The translations under genes and the position numbers were made by a program. A stretch of 64,000 bases of DNA from Clostridia bacterium (GTDB taxonomy: Bacteria; Bacillota; Clostridia; UMGS1883; UMGS1540): assembly GCA_017620205.1 (NCBI GenBank), contig JAFZQX010000031.1, positions 1 to 64,000 on the forward strand, written 5' to 3'. Within the stretch, counting starts at the first letter, position 1, and the number at the start of each line of letters is the position of its first letter. Of the stretch, positions 26,017 to 34,551 are shown one piece after another. The notes below the pieces were generated by a model. It ran no database searches and was not told the origin of the DNA. It saw only the letters and a program-made list of their open reading frames with translations.

Positions 26017-26172
26017 TGGCGGAGAGAAAGGGATAAAGCTGCTCCGCATCTTTACTGCTCGGCGACCGAAAGCTTCGCTTTCAGTACCCGCCTTCGCACC
26101 TGCTTCGCTAAAAATATGCCGCAGGCATATTTTTTTAACGCTCGCAGCCCTCTCAGGCTTCGAATCCCTTTC
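26017..26172 (-). repeat. tRNA-Ser-ended repeat, copy 1
   Basis: 156 bp, identical to 29470-29626 except for one missing G. The left edge equals the 3'-terminal 18 nt of tRNA-Ser (29675-29692, minus strand), and the right edge TTCGAATCCCTTTC matches the opposite strand of the tRNA T-arm. Inside are hairpins GAAAGC/GCTTTC and AATATGCC/GGCATATT. It lies just beyond a terminator hairpin, as a tRNA 3' end would. No protein is supported. Confidence 0.85.
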
Positions 26173-26293
26173 AAGAAAATCAAAAAAGTACATTTTGGGG
26201 GTCACCTCAAACCGTCCCCTTGACACCCATATTTCGTAATAGCACGAATGTTGCTAATTATCCTTTAGACTAATTTGGTTTGACTGCATTGAA

Positions 26294-27502
26294 TTACTCT
26301 TTCCAAGGTTCTTTTGCCGCTGATGTAAAGCTTCTTTTCCAACGGTATTTGTCTAACATTCCCTGCTCGTGAAACGAGAATTTATTAACGTTTCCTACAC
26401 TCCAACCACGATTTAAAAGATCCGTTGCAAATGGTATAAACAGTTTTTTTCTTTGATCAGACAGTTCAAAAATCTCAGACCATACACTGTCAGCAAGATC
26501 CTTTTCATGGCTGTTCCAGTAATGCCACTCCGCCTCATCAGATAATTTAACTATGTACGAAAAAGGATACTCAAAATGAGTTTCATAATATGACACTTCT
26601 TTATCAAGAACAGGCTCCTTTAACGAAAAGAGTGGTTTGGTAATAAAACTCTCATCTAACATTTCCGGTCTGGGATGTGTCTTTATAATTTCGGCTTCAT
26701 ATTCAAACATTTTCGTAGATACATCATCCGACAAACCACATATTTTCATTCTCCTAAGATACTCTTCTTTATACTTTTGCAGCCCTTTATCAAGCCACAA
26801 CGCCACTAATTGAGATGTAAGAATCTGAGCATATGCCGATCCATTTCTTTCGGATTGCATACTTTTAACATCAGTTGCATTTCCTCCGCTTTGGGGATTT
26901 GAAACCACGAGTTTTGACTTTTTTTGAAAAATCTTAGAAAAGAAACCTTGTTTTTTTTCTTTTTGAAATGCGTCGGTTCTATTTGTATTTGTAGACGGTT
27001 TCGTTTCTTCGTTTGGTTTGATGCCCGTCACAACCTTAACTTCAATGTCATCATAGAAACTATTCAGTTGTGAAATAAGGGTTTTAAACTGCGTTAAATC
27101 TTTTTCCTTCTCCTGAACCATTACCAAATATGTGATTTGAACTGTCTTCATAATGCCCGAAATGTAAAGTCCCTCTAATCCGCCTTGAATACAAAGACAA
27201 ATCGAGTTTTCAAATCGCGGGTCATAACTTACCGCCGTAATGTATTTCATCTTCCCGTTTCCTTCCGGCAACGGATTAGAAGAAACAACAAATTGTTTAC
27301 CGACAGATTTGGCAAGCTTTGCTTTTTCAATTAACCTGATGTTTGGATCAGGATCATGAAGTTTCGATGTTCCTGCAGGATCAACCTTTGAAATAATTCC
27401 ATTATTATGCATCTCATTAATTGCATTTTCCTCAATACAGAACAATTGCATTTTTTTGTTTTCATCCAAGCGATCATACAGCGATTTTACAAATGGTTCC
27501 AT
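26294..27502 (-). CDS. Unknown 402-residue protein, partner of HTH/CYTH gene
   Basis: 402 residues with no signal peptide or membrane segment; AGGAGG precedes the ATG. Residues 1-165 look alpha/beta (FVVSSNPLPEGNGKMKYITAV, MKTVQITYLVMVQEKEKDL). A Lys/Thr/Ser/Asn-rich linker covers about 165-210 (KKQGFFSKIFQKKSK), and a helical C-terminal domain follows (about 225-402; ILTSQLVALWLDKGLQKYKEEYL, with WHYWNSHEKDLADSVWSEIF further on). I do not recognise the family. It starts 10 nt after the HTH/P-loop/CYTH gene and is certainly co-transcribed. Both genes are AT-richer than the flanking genes to the eye. Confidence 0.75.
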   Translation of the reverse strand: MEPFVKSLYDRLDENKKMQLFCIEENAINEMHNNGIISKVDPAGTSKLHDPDPNIRLIEKAKLAKSVGKQFVVSSNPLPEGNGKMKYITAVSYDPRFENSICLCIQGGLEGLYISGIMKTVQITYLVMVQEKEKDLTQFKTLISQLNSFYDDIEVKVVTGIKPNEETKPSTNTNRTDAFQKEKKQGFFSKIFQKKSKLVVSNPQSGGNATDVKSMQSERNGSAYAQILTSQLVALWLDKGLQKYKEEYLRRMKICGLSDDVSTKMFEYEAEIIKTHPRPEMLDESFITKPLFSLKEPVLDKEVSYYETHFEYPFSYIVKLSDEAEWHYWNSHEKDLADSVWSEIFELSDQRKKLFIPFATDLLNRGWSVGNVNKFSFHEQGMLDKYRWKRSFTSAAKEPWKE

Positions 27503-27512
27503 AATATGCCTC

Positions 27513-28817
27513 CTAAATCATTGCAAGCACTGAATTCTTATACGCATCATCATCTGTGACTTCTTTAATAACCTTAATGAATTTCGGTATTTTTATTGCT
27601 TCGTTTTCATCGCTTAATTCTATTTCCATAATTGCCTTGTCCTGCCAAAACGGATAAATATCAATTTCAAAGTATTGATTTTCATAAGTTAAACAATACC
27701 TTGTTTTTCTTATTTGTCGTTTGGTGGTATCGGCATTCATAAGCTCGGCAAGATATTCGTCTTTGCTAAGCCTCTTTTCGATCTCGACTCTCTTAATATT
27801 GCTTATTTTCCTTTTCGTTGTTTTGAAATATATATAATTTCCGTTTTCACCACGCTGCCTTACTCGTACTTCATCATCATTATCAGATTTCAGATAAGTT
27901 TGTATGATTTCGGTCTTTCTACAAAGTGGATTAGATTCAAGTGTTTTAATATTTGGGTACTCGATTAGAAATTTTCTTTCTACTTCATACGGTTCGGGTT
28001 CTCCAAGAAAAGAAGATATTTCTTTTATCAGTCTTTTCATTTTGTCTTCAAAATCGCTTGAATTATCTATTATTCTTAAATGAGGATGACCTGTCCAGGC
28101 AGATATTAGTTTGTCATCAATCTCCGCCGCTTCTTCTACGGTTTCCGTTCTTGCTTGATTATTGCTTAATGTATAGAATTCCTCTGCTCCTTTTGCGGCA
28201 GTAACAAGATGAAATACTGCATCGTATGTATCCCTTAGCTCTATTTCATTGAGGTTTAAGGCATCCAAAACCTGTAAAAATTCCGTTTCGGTCATATACG
28301 CCTTGTTATCCATTACACCTCTGTCGCAAACAATCAGTACCTTTTCGGAATTAAAAATGTTTTTTGCCGCACGAACAAATACTTTTTCTTTTTCAATCTG
28401 CAATCTCAACAAGCAACTTTGAAAATCTTCATTGCTTTTTAATGTCCAGGGCGCAACCCCACCGGTGATAAGTTCTGTAGCTGTTTCGGGAACAAACAAT
28501 ACTGAATATCCCAGTTCCGTGAAGGCATTTTGGATCCAGCTCATTGCCGTGCTTTTTCCGGCACAAGGTCCGCCCGTTATGACTATTTTTGTGATTTGCA
28601 TTGTTTTGTTTTCACTCCTCAATAATAATTTATCAACGGGGATATTGAATATGACTGATAGTTTTTTTAGTGTATCTGTAACAGGCTTTGCTTTGCCTGT
28701 TTCCCATTTAGATACCGCCTTATTGGTGACACCGAGTTTTGATGCAAGCTCCGTTTGGGACATTCCTGATCTTGTTCTTAACTCACAAATTTTGTTTCCA
28801 AAATCAAAATCGTTCAT
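27513..28817 (-). CDS. Fusion: HTH + P-loop kinase-like ATPase + CYTH domain
   Basis: 434 residues from ATG 28817, chosen because AGGAG lies 8 nt upstream. Residues 3-62 are an XRE-type HTH (MSQTELASKLGVTNKAVSKWET). Residues 75-270 form a P-loop NTPase with Walker A GGPCAGKST (82-90) and a CDRGVMD block (164-170), as in AAA_28/kinase-like ATPases. Residues 277-434 are a CYTH/triphosphate-tunnel domain with the signature EVERK (278-282), VRVRQRG, KRVEIEKRL and EIDIYPF. CYTH enzymes act on triphosphates or adenylate; the partner substrate here is unknown. It heads a two-gene cassette bracketed by repeats. Confidence 0.85.
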   Translation of the reverse strand: MNDFDFGNKICELRTRSGMSQTELASKLGVTNKAVSKWETGKAKPVTDTLKKLSVIFNIPVDKLLLRSENKTMQITKIVITGGPCAGKSTAMSWIQNAFTELGYSVLFVPETATELITGGVAPWTLKSNEDFQSCLLRLQIEKEKVFVRAAKNIFNSEKVLIVCDRGVMDNKAYMTETEFLQVLDALNLNEIELRDTYDAVFHLVTAAKGAEEFYTLSNNQARTETVEEAAEIDDKLISAWTGHPHLRIIDNSSDFEDKMKRLIKEISSFLGEPEPYEVERKFLIEYPNIKTLESNPLCRKTEIIQTYLKSDNDDEVRVRQRGENGNYIYFKTTKRKISNIKRVEIEKRLSKDEYLAELMNADTTKRQIRKTRYCLTYENQYFEIDIYPFWQDKAIMEIELSDENEAIKIPKFIKVIKEVTDDDAYKNSVLAMI

Positions 28818-29265
28818 ACACATCACTCCTTTCCAAAATTATTATATACAGATTTTCATTCAACTTCAAGATTACACTATCGAATATAGGTAGATATTCG
28901 CAATCCGGCAGTTTTTTGAAAACCCGCAAAATTTACTCCAACTTTAATAAGTTAGGGGACAAAAAGAGCTGTACACGTTTTATCAACCTGCATCACGCGC
29001 CAGTATTACTTTGAAAAAATCTGATTTTATTATAGCACAAAAACATAAATAATTCAAGATTTTTGGTAGTAAAATGTTCACCTTGCACAATTTTATAAGT
29101 TTCGTCAATTCTACCATTCGACTGTATTCGGTATCATACAGAATAACCAAAACCGTTCTTTGGTCATTTATCAATGATGCCTATATTTCAGCAAAAAAAA
29201 ATAAAAAGCCAAAGCTCCTCATTTCATCATTTTAATGCTTAAAAAGTATAAACAGGCCTACGGTA

Positions 29266-29335
29266 GGGGCTTGAACTATTTTGAAAAATCCAGTGTTGGT
29301 GCGGCTTTAAAGGGTTCAAGTCCCTTCCTTTGCTC
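29266..29335. repeat. T-arm-like inverted repeat
   Basis: CTTGAAC (29270-29276) is inverted relative to GTTCAAG (29314-29320), and the latter sits in GGGTTCAAGTCCC, a tRNA T-arm sequence, followed by CCTTTGCTCC. No full cloverleaf can be drawn, so it is a tRNA-derived fragment at most. Its layout resembles the ~156-bp tRNA-ended repeats. Confidence 0.45.
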
Positions 29336-29469
29336 CGATTTTTGCCTATCTCGCAAAAAAATAAGACCTCCGAAAAAATCTCCGAAAGCCCTAAAAAGCG
29401 TGTCGTCATGCGGTTTGCGCACAAAAAAAAGAATAACTTTTGCTTGGTATACAAAAGTTATTCCATAGG

Positions 29470-29626
29470 TGGCGGAGAGAAAGGGATAAAGCTGCTCCGC
29501 ATCTTTACTGCTCGGCGACCGAAAGCTTGCGCTTTCAGTACCCGCCTTCGCACCTGCTTCGCTAAAAATATGCCGCAGGCATATTTTTTTAACGCTCGCA
29601 GCCCTCTCAGGCTTCGAATCCCTTTC
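29470..29626 (-). repeat. tRNA-Ser-ended repeat, copy 2
   Basis: 157 bp, one base longer than copy 1 and otherwise identical, in direct orientation 3.45 kb away. It ends 48 bp before the true tRNA-Ser gene. A reading frame across it exists but is repeat-encoded and has no ribosome binding site. Confidence 0.85.
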
Positions 29627-29640
29627 TTTTTTCAACAAAT

Positions 29641-29672
29641 AAAAATGCTACCGCAAAAGCGGTAGCATTTTT
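29641..29672 (-). terminator. Terminator of tRNA-Ser
   Basis: AAAAATGCTACCGC and GCGGTAGCATTTTT form a 14-bp stem with an AAAA loop and T-run, directly 3' of the tRNA. Confidence 0.85.
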
Positions 29673-29674
29673 AT

Positions 29675-29766
29675 TGGCGGAGAGAAAGGGATTCGAACCC
29701 TTGAGACGCTATTAACGCCTACACGATTTCCAATCGTGCGCCTTAGACCAACTCAGCCATCTCTCC
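29675..29766 (-). tRNA. tRNA-Ser (GGA)
   Basis: 92 nt including an encoded CCA. The acceptor GGAGAGA pairs with TCTCTCC, the D-arm is present, the anticodon loop TTGGAAA gives anticodon GGA (codon UCC), a long variable arm (TAGGCGTTAATAGCGTCT) marks a class II tRNA, and the T-arm is GGGTTCGAATCCC. A promoter and terminator flank it. Confidence 0.95.
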
Positions 29767-29778
29767 ACAACGCTATAT

Positions 29779-29807
29779 ATTATAATATAGTTTCATGGCA
29801 AAGTCAA
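29779..29807 (-). promoter_or_regulatory. tRNA-Ser promoter overlapping leuA stop
   Basis: Minus strand TTGACT (29807-29802), 17 bp, TATAAT (29784-29779), 12 bp before the tRNA. The -35 box includes the TGA stop codon of leuA (29806-29804). Confidence 0.8.
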
Positions 29808-31471
29808 TCTTTTTTTTCAAATTTAAGAATATATCTGTTTGCGGCGCTTATGAGCGCTTTGATAGACGCCGTGCTGATGTTTGTATCGCTTCCGGCGCCC
29901 CAGGTGGTCCTGTTTTCCATATCTTTTATTCCGACATACGCGAGTGCCTCAGACGATGACCCATGCTGCAGTGCATGCTCATGGTATCCCGAAATTTCTA
30001 TGTTTAAGCCCATACCCGTGCGGATAACGTCCGCCATGGCGTCAAGAGGACCGTTACCTGTGCCTATATACTTTTTGTCCTCGCCTTCGCAGTCCATTGT
30101 AACAACGATTTCCGTCTGACCTTTTTTTGAAAGCACATCATAGTCAATAAGCCTTACGGGTTTTACAATATCGACAAACTCGTCAATAAACGTGTCGTAT
30201 ATAAGCTGAGGCGTAAGCTCCTTATGCTCTCTGTCCGACACATCGGTCAGAATAAAACTGAGCTCCTGCGAAACGCTCTTTGGCAGGAAAACGCCGAATT
30301 TGCGCTGCATAACAAACGCTATGCCGCTTTTGCCGGACTGGCTGTTTATTCTTATCGGGTCAAAATGTCTGCCTATATCGGCGGGGTTTATAGTGATATA
30401 CGGGTTTTCCCATTTGTTTTGCGGATGCGAAGCGCTGTAGTCCATGCATTTTTTTATAGCGTCCTGATGCGAACCCGAGAAAGCGGTAAAAACAAGCTCT
30501 CCCGCGTATGGGTGGCGCGGGTGAATATCCATATGCGTTATCGTTTCGTACATATCCGCAAGCGACTCCATCGAGCTGAAATTAAGCCCCGGATCGATCC
30601 CCTGCATATACATGTTCATGGCGATAACCATTAAATCCGCATTACCCGTGCGCTCTCCGTTTCCGAAAAGCGTGCCTTCAACCCTGTCAGCGCCTGCCAG
30701 AAGTCCCATCTCCGTTGCCGCAACGGCGCAGCCTCTGTCGTTATGCGTATGAAGGCTTACCAAAACGTTTTCCCTGTATTTTAAGTGATTGCACATATAT
30801 TCTATATGGTCTGCGTATACATTCGGCGTTGCCATTTCAAGTGTTTCGGGCAGGTTTATTATAACCTTACCCACTTCCGCGGGCTTTAAAACGTCCAAAA
30901 CGGCGTTGCATATCTCTGCGGAATATTCTGCCTCCGTGCCCATAAAGCTTTCGGGCGAATATTCAAACCAAACCTTGCCCGTATGCTTTTTTGAAAGCGC
31001 CAAAGCCTGCTCGGCGCCCTTTGTCGCGATTTCTTTTATCTCCTCTTTGGAAAGACCGAAAACAAGTCTTCTCTGAAGCTCGCTCGTTGAATTGTATAGG
31101 TGAACTATAACGTTTTTCGCACCGTCTATGGCTTCAAAGGTCTTTTCCAATATGTGCGGACGCATCTGTGCTAAAACGCTTATTTTGGTGTCATCGGGAA
31201 TGAGCTTTTGCTCTATAAGCGTGCGCACAAACGTATAGTCCGAATCAGACGCCGCAGGAAACGCAACTTCAATTTCTTTTACACCTATCTCCGTCAGCAT
31301 ATTGAAAAACATAAGCTTTTCCTCCGGAGACAGCGGAGTTTCAAGCGCCTGGTTTCCGTCGCGAAGATCCACGCTGCACCATATAGGCGCTTTCGTTATT
31401 TCGTTCCCGGGCCACGTGCGCCTATCAAGCGGCACGGGAAAATACATCTTTTTGTATTTTGAAGCGTCCAT
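29804..31471 (-). CDS. leuA: 2-isopropylmalate synthase
   Basis: 555 residues, the long form. It condenses acetyl-CoA with 2-oxoisovalerate, the first committed step of leucine synthesis. Visible motifs are SVDLRDGNQAL, IEVAFPAASDSDY, SLHTHNDRGCAVAATEMG (metal-binding HxH) and GNGERTGNAD. The C-terminal regulatory domain (about 425-555) contains TGNGPLDAMADVI and YHEHALQHGSSSEALAYVGI, the leucine-feedback fold. It lies 15 nt after recA, an unusual pairing, and no leucine attenuator or other leu genes are visible. Confidence 0.95.
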   Translation of the reverse strand: MDASKYKKMYFPVPLDRRTWPGNEITKAPIWCSVDLRDGNQALETPLSPEEKLMFFNMLTEIGVKEIEVAFPAASDSDYTFVRTLIEQKLIPDDTKISVLAQMRPHILEKTFEAIDGAKNVIVHLYNSTSELQRRLVFGLSKEEIKEIATKGAEQALALSKKHTGKVWFEYSPESFMGTEAEYSAEICNAVLDVLKPAEVGKVIINLPETLEMATPNVYADHIEYMCNHLKYRENVLVSLHTHNDRGCAVAATEMGLLAGADRVEGTLFGNGERTGNADLMVIAMNMYMQGIDPGLNFSSMESLADMYETITHMDIHPRHPYAGELVFTAFSGSHQDAIKKCMDYSASHPQNKWENPYITINPADIGRHFDPIRINSQSGKSGIAFVMQRKFGVFLPKSVSQELSFILTDVSDREHKELTPQLIYDTFIDEFVDIVKPVRLIDYDVLSKKGQTEIVVTMDCEGEDKKYIGTGNGPLDAMADVIRTGMGLNIEISGYHEHALQHGSSSEALAYVGIKDMENRTTWGAGSDTNISTASIKALISAANRYILKFEKKD

Positions 31472-31486
31472 TTAAAACACCAACTT

Positions 31487-32509
31487 TTAGTCCTCTTGCG
31501 GTTTTGCCGCCGCTTCAAGCTGCGGCAGGCCGTATTTTTCTCTTACCTGGTTTTCTATTTTAAGCATTATTTCGGGATTCTCTTCAAGATAGATTTTAGC
31601 GTTTTCTCTGCCCTGGCCTATTCTTTCCTCGCCGATGGAGAACCAAGCGCCGCTTTTTGCGATAAATCCGTTTTCAACGCCTAAATCAAGAACGTTTCCG
31701 GAACGGGAAATACCCTTGCCGAACATCATATCGCACTCCGCCGTTTTGAAAGGAGGCGCAACCTTATTCTTAACTACTTTGATTTTCGTTCTGTTGCCGA
31801 CTATATCGGTGCCGTTTTTGATCGGCTCGCCGCGTCTGACGTCAAGTCTGACCGACGCATAGAATTTTAAAGCGCGTCCGCCGGGCGTGGTTTCGGGGTT
31901 TCCGAACATTACGCCTACCTTTTCACGGAGCTGGTTTATAAATATAGCCGTTGTGTTTGATTTATTCACAACGCCCGCCAGCTTACGGAGCGCCTGTGAC
32001 ATAAGTCTTGCCTGAAGGCCTACGTGCGAATCGCCCATCTCGCCTTCAATTTCGGCTTTCGGAACGAGCGCCGCAACGGAGTCTACAACTATAACATCGA
32101 GAGCGCCGCTTCGAACGAGCGCTTCTGCAATTTCAAGAGCCTGCTCGCCTGTATCTGGCTGTGAAACGATAAGGCTTTCAACGTCAACGCCCAAAACCTT
32201 TGCATAAGTCGGGTCCAAAGCGTGTTCCGCGTCTATAAACGCTACCTCGCCGCCGTTTTTCTGCGCTTCTGCTATTATGTGCAAAGCAACTGTTGTTTTA
32301 CCCGATGATTCGGGGCCGTATATTTCAACAATTCTGCCTCTGGGAACGCCGCCTATGCCGAGCGCTATATCAATTCCGAGACAGCCTGTTGAGATTGCGT
32401 CTATATTCAAATGGGCATTTTCGCCGAGCTTCATAACGGCTCCTTTGCCAAACTGTTTCTCTATTTGTCCTAGAGCTAAATCAAGGGCTTTTCTTTTTTC
32501 ATCTGTCAT
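31487..32509 (-). CDS. recA: Recombinase RecA
   Basis: 340 residues from ATG 32509, chosen for AAAGGA upstream. RecA forms filaments on single-stranded DNA, drives strand exchange and triggers LexA cleavage. Walker [10 protein letters not shown], the [19 protein letters not shown] region, [20 protein letters not shown] and GRALKFYAS are near-invariant RecA motifs. No intein or insertion is present. A promoter overlaps the end of the capA-like gene; I saw no LexA-type operator near it. Confidence 0.98.
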   Translation of the reverse strand: MTDEKRKALDLALGQIEKQFGKGAVMKLGENAHLNIDAISTGCLGIDIALGIGGVPRGRIVEIYGPESSGKTTVALHIIAEAQKNGGEVAFIDAEHALDPTYAKVLGVDVESLIVSQPDTGEQALEIAEALVRSGALDVIVVDSVAALVPKAEIEGEMGDSHVGLQARLMSQALRKLAGVVNKSNTTAIFINQLREKVGVMFGNPETTPGGRALKFYASVRLDVRRGEPIKNGTDIVGNRTKIKVVKNKVAPPFKTAECDMMFGKGISRSGNVLDLGVENGFIAKSGAWFSIGEERIGQGRENAKIYLEENPEIMLKIENQVREKYGLPQLEAAAKPQED

Positions 32510-32545
32510 AAAAATCAGTCCTTTCAAACCAAAATATATAATATA

Positions 32546-32574
32546 ATTTTATATTAAAACGCTTAAAAAGTCAA
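32546..32574 (-). promoter_or_regulatory. recA promoter
   Basis: Minus strand TTGACT (32574-32569), 17 bp, TAAAAT (32551-32546), directly after the capA-like stop. Confidence 0.7.
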
Positions 32575-33867
32575 TTACCACTTGCAGTGTAAAAGTCCGT
32601 CATCGCCGGCCGTAATCTCCGTGCCGTAAGGCTCTGACATTTCGGCTAAATATCTTAAAACTTCCGGGTCTTTAGATATTCTCGGCAAGCCTATATCGGA
32701 TTTCGCGCCGTCCATCTTCATTTCTATAGGCAGAAGCGTTAATTTTTTAAGCTTTCCGCCCTCCGTTTCCCACAAAGGAATAACAGATATAAACATGCGC
32801 CTGTCCTCCATAAGGCCTACGGTAAAGCCTTTTGAGCGTTTCTTCAAAAGCTCATGCACTGTTGATTCAGCCGCCAAAAGAGTTTGCTTTTCAAAAAAGT
32901 CCTGCGGCGCCGATTCAACACTGTAAAGCTGCAAAACGAAGTCGCCCAGCGAATAGAATATGGGGCATTCTTTATAAATCTCTATCGGGCGCAGCAGGTG
33001 CGGACCGTGACCTACTATGGCGTTTGCGCCGTTGTCTATGCAGAAATGCGCAAATTCCTGCAAAAACTCCGAGGGGCTTTCCTTTTTATCGCCGCTGAGT
33101 TGATGCGAATGCACGGAAATAATTATATAATCCGCCTGAAACTGCGCTTCGTAAATGGCTTTCTTAACGCGCTCGAGATCCTTGGGGTTTACTTTTGTTA
33201 CAACCTTTGCGGTATCGCCCGCTTTAAATCTCAAAGCACCGAACTCCGCTTCATCTTCGGGAAGCGCGTCCCTGTATCCTTCGGCGCGCACAATTTCAGT
33301 TTCCGCATTTATTTTAGTATCACGGGCAATTCTCTTTATAATTTCCAAATCACCTTTGGGCAGCTCAATATGCGTATTTACGCGTATTCCGTTTATGCCG
33401 GCTCTGCCGGGGTAGCGGGGTGACTGCACGCCCGCCATCATAGACGGTTCGAAAGAGGAATTAACCGCAATTAAAGCAACTCTGCCGTTTGCGGTTTCAA
33501 GATAGGCGGGAGAAGCGGCTTCGTCTAAATTTCTGCCGACGCCCGCGTGAACAAATCCGCTTTTTTCAACGGCTTCAAGCGTTTTGTAAAGACCTTCGTA
33601 AGAAAAATCAAGCGCGTGGTTATTGTTAAAGCTTGTCATGTTAAAACCGAACGGCTTTATATCTTCCAAAACCTCGGGATTCGTTCTTATATACGTGCCG
33701 CCGGAAAACTCCGAACCGCATGCTTCGCCGGCACGGTTCAGCGTAGTTTCAAGATTAAAAAAGCGCGCGTCGCCCTGTTTTATAAAAGGGGCAAGCTCTT
33801 CGTAGCCTTTATATTCTTTATAAATTCTCTGCTGGATAATCATATCTCCGACAGCCGTAAATTTCAT
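32575..33867 (-). CDS. CapA-family metallophosphoesterase-like protein
   Basis: 430 residues from ATG 33867 (GGGAGG upstream). The pattern KFTAVGDMIIQQRI, ARFFNLETTL, FNMTSFNNNHALDFSYEGL, IIISVHSHQLSG and AIVGHGPHLLRPIEIY is the CapA/poly-gamma-glutamate synthesis family, a calcineurin-like metal site. There is no signal peptide or membrane anchor, unlike canonical CapA, so it may be a cytosolic relative. No capBC lies nearby; direct involvement in poly-gamma-glutamate is not supported. Confidence 0.85.
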   Translation of the reverse strand: MKFTAVGDMIIQQRIYKEYKGYEELAPFIKQGDARFFNLETTLNRAGEACGSEFSGGTYIRTNPEVLEDIKPFGFNMTSFNNNHALDFSYEGLYKTLEAVEKSGFVHAGVGRNLDEAASPAYLETANGRVALIAVNSSFEPSMMAGVQSPRYPGRAGINGIRVNTHIELPKGDLEIIKRIARDTKINAETEIVRAEGYRDALPEDEAEFGALRFKAGDTAKVVTKVNPKDLERVKKAIYEAQFQADYIIISVHSHQLSGDKKESPSEFLQEFAHFCIDNGANAIVGHGPHLLRPIEIYKECPIFYSLGDFVLQLYSVESAPQDFFEKQTLLAAESTVHELLKKRSKGFTVGLMEDRRMFISVIPLWETEGGKLKKLTLLPIEMKMDGAKSDIGLPRISKDPEVLRYLAEMSEPYGTEITAGDDGLLHCKW

Positions 33868-34103
33868 CTTAAAGCCTCCCAAAAGCCTTCTAATACAATA
33901 TAATAACTATATCATGTATTATAGATTTTTGCAAGTAAATAAGCAAAAAAGGTTGGTCTCCGTTATGTTTATATTATACTCTTTTTGCTGTCCCGAAAAA
34001 CGGACTTTGCCTTCCGGCGCCGTCGTCAGTAAAAAGAAAAAAGCCTTTCCCAAAGGAAAGACACCAATTCACATAAAGCTTGTCCCCTGTAGGGGGGGAG
34101 AAG

Positions 34104-34298
34104 CTATTCCAAAAAGTCGTCGATTATATCGTATATATGTACCGGGCTTGCATTTTCTATGTTTAGTTTTTCTATAAGCTCACAAACCCTTTCCTTGTCC
34201 GGTGAAATATCTCTTATCTCAACGCTTCCGTATCTTAAACCGTATGTTTTAACAGTTTTGTCTTCCGTACTGATAATGCTTTCGCACAATTCAAACAT
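34104..34298 (-). CDS. Small conserved protein (DUF6514-like)
   Basis: 64 residues. A short beta strand segment (VKTYGLRYGSVEIRDISPDK) is followed by a helix (RVCELIEKLN) and the ending SPVHIYDIIDDFLE. The pattern 'YG...ISxDK...VxxLxxxxN...SxxHxxDxxxDFL' fits a small clostridial family that I believe is DUF6514; the name is from memory. GAGGTGC lies upstream. Function is unknown. Confidence 0.7.
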   Translation of the reverse strand: MFELCESIISTEDKTVKTYGLRYGSVEIRDISPDKERVCELIEKLNIENASPVHIYDIIDDFLE

Positions 34299-34439
34299 TT
34301 CAGCACCTCTATTGATTTAATTTATACATATTATACCATATATGGCATTTATTATCAATATTGAATACAACATTTAGCGGTTTTCAAATGTAGAATGATA
34401 AGCAAAGAATGGCGAAATATTAGTTATTATAACGAAAAA

Positions 34440-34522
34440 AGGCGCAGACAAAGTCTGCAACCTTTTTCTGCGCCTCATCCGTCCCCTCGGGACTCCTTCC
34501 CTTTTTTATGGGAAGGCTTTTT
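34440..34522. repeat. C-rich/G-rich hairpin repeat, copy 1
   Basis: A nested hairpin GGCGCAG/CTGCGCC (34441-34447 with 34468-34474), inner GCAGAC/GTCTGC, then CTCATCCGTC, a CTCGGG turn, and CCTTCCC/GGGAAGG (34495-34501 with 34510-34516) followed by six T. Similar blocks occur at 35068-35115 and, inverted, at 57661-57710. Confidence 0.65.
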
Positions 34523-34551
34523 TCTACGCTTTACTCAGCGTATTTTATTAT

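Larger units (their letters stand above)
25895..26293. other. Gene-free stretch with hairpin chain and repeat
   Basis: No supported gene. It contains five consecutive hairpins (25907-26014), then copy 1 of the tRNA-Ser-ended repeat (26017-26172), then about 120 bp of AT-rich unannotated sequence up to the stop of the 402-residue gene. Confidence 0.8.
28818..29674. other. Gene-free stretch with repeats
   Basis: About 850 bp without a supported gene. 28818-29230 is AT-rich with no recognisable element. 29266-29340 holds a T-arm-like inverted repeat. 29425-29465 holds a hairpin (GAATAACTTTTG/CAAAAGTTATTC), followed by repeat copy 2 and the tRNA-Ser terminator. Confidence 0.75.

Noticed and set aside
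25927-26226. A 99-residue minus-strand reading frame
   Set aside because: It runs through the hairpin chain and repeat copy 1; no ribosome binding site.
29276-29638. A 120-residue minus-strand reading frame across repeat copy 2
   Set aside because: It is encoded by the repeat and flanking hairpins, also appears at copy 1, and lacks a ribosome binding site and protein-like composition.
29804-31486. T-box or leucine attenuator for leuA
   Set aside because: Only 15 bp separate recA and leuA, with no room for a leader.
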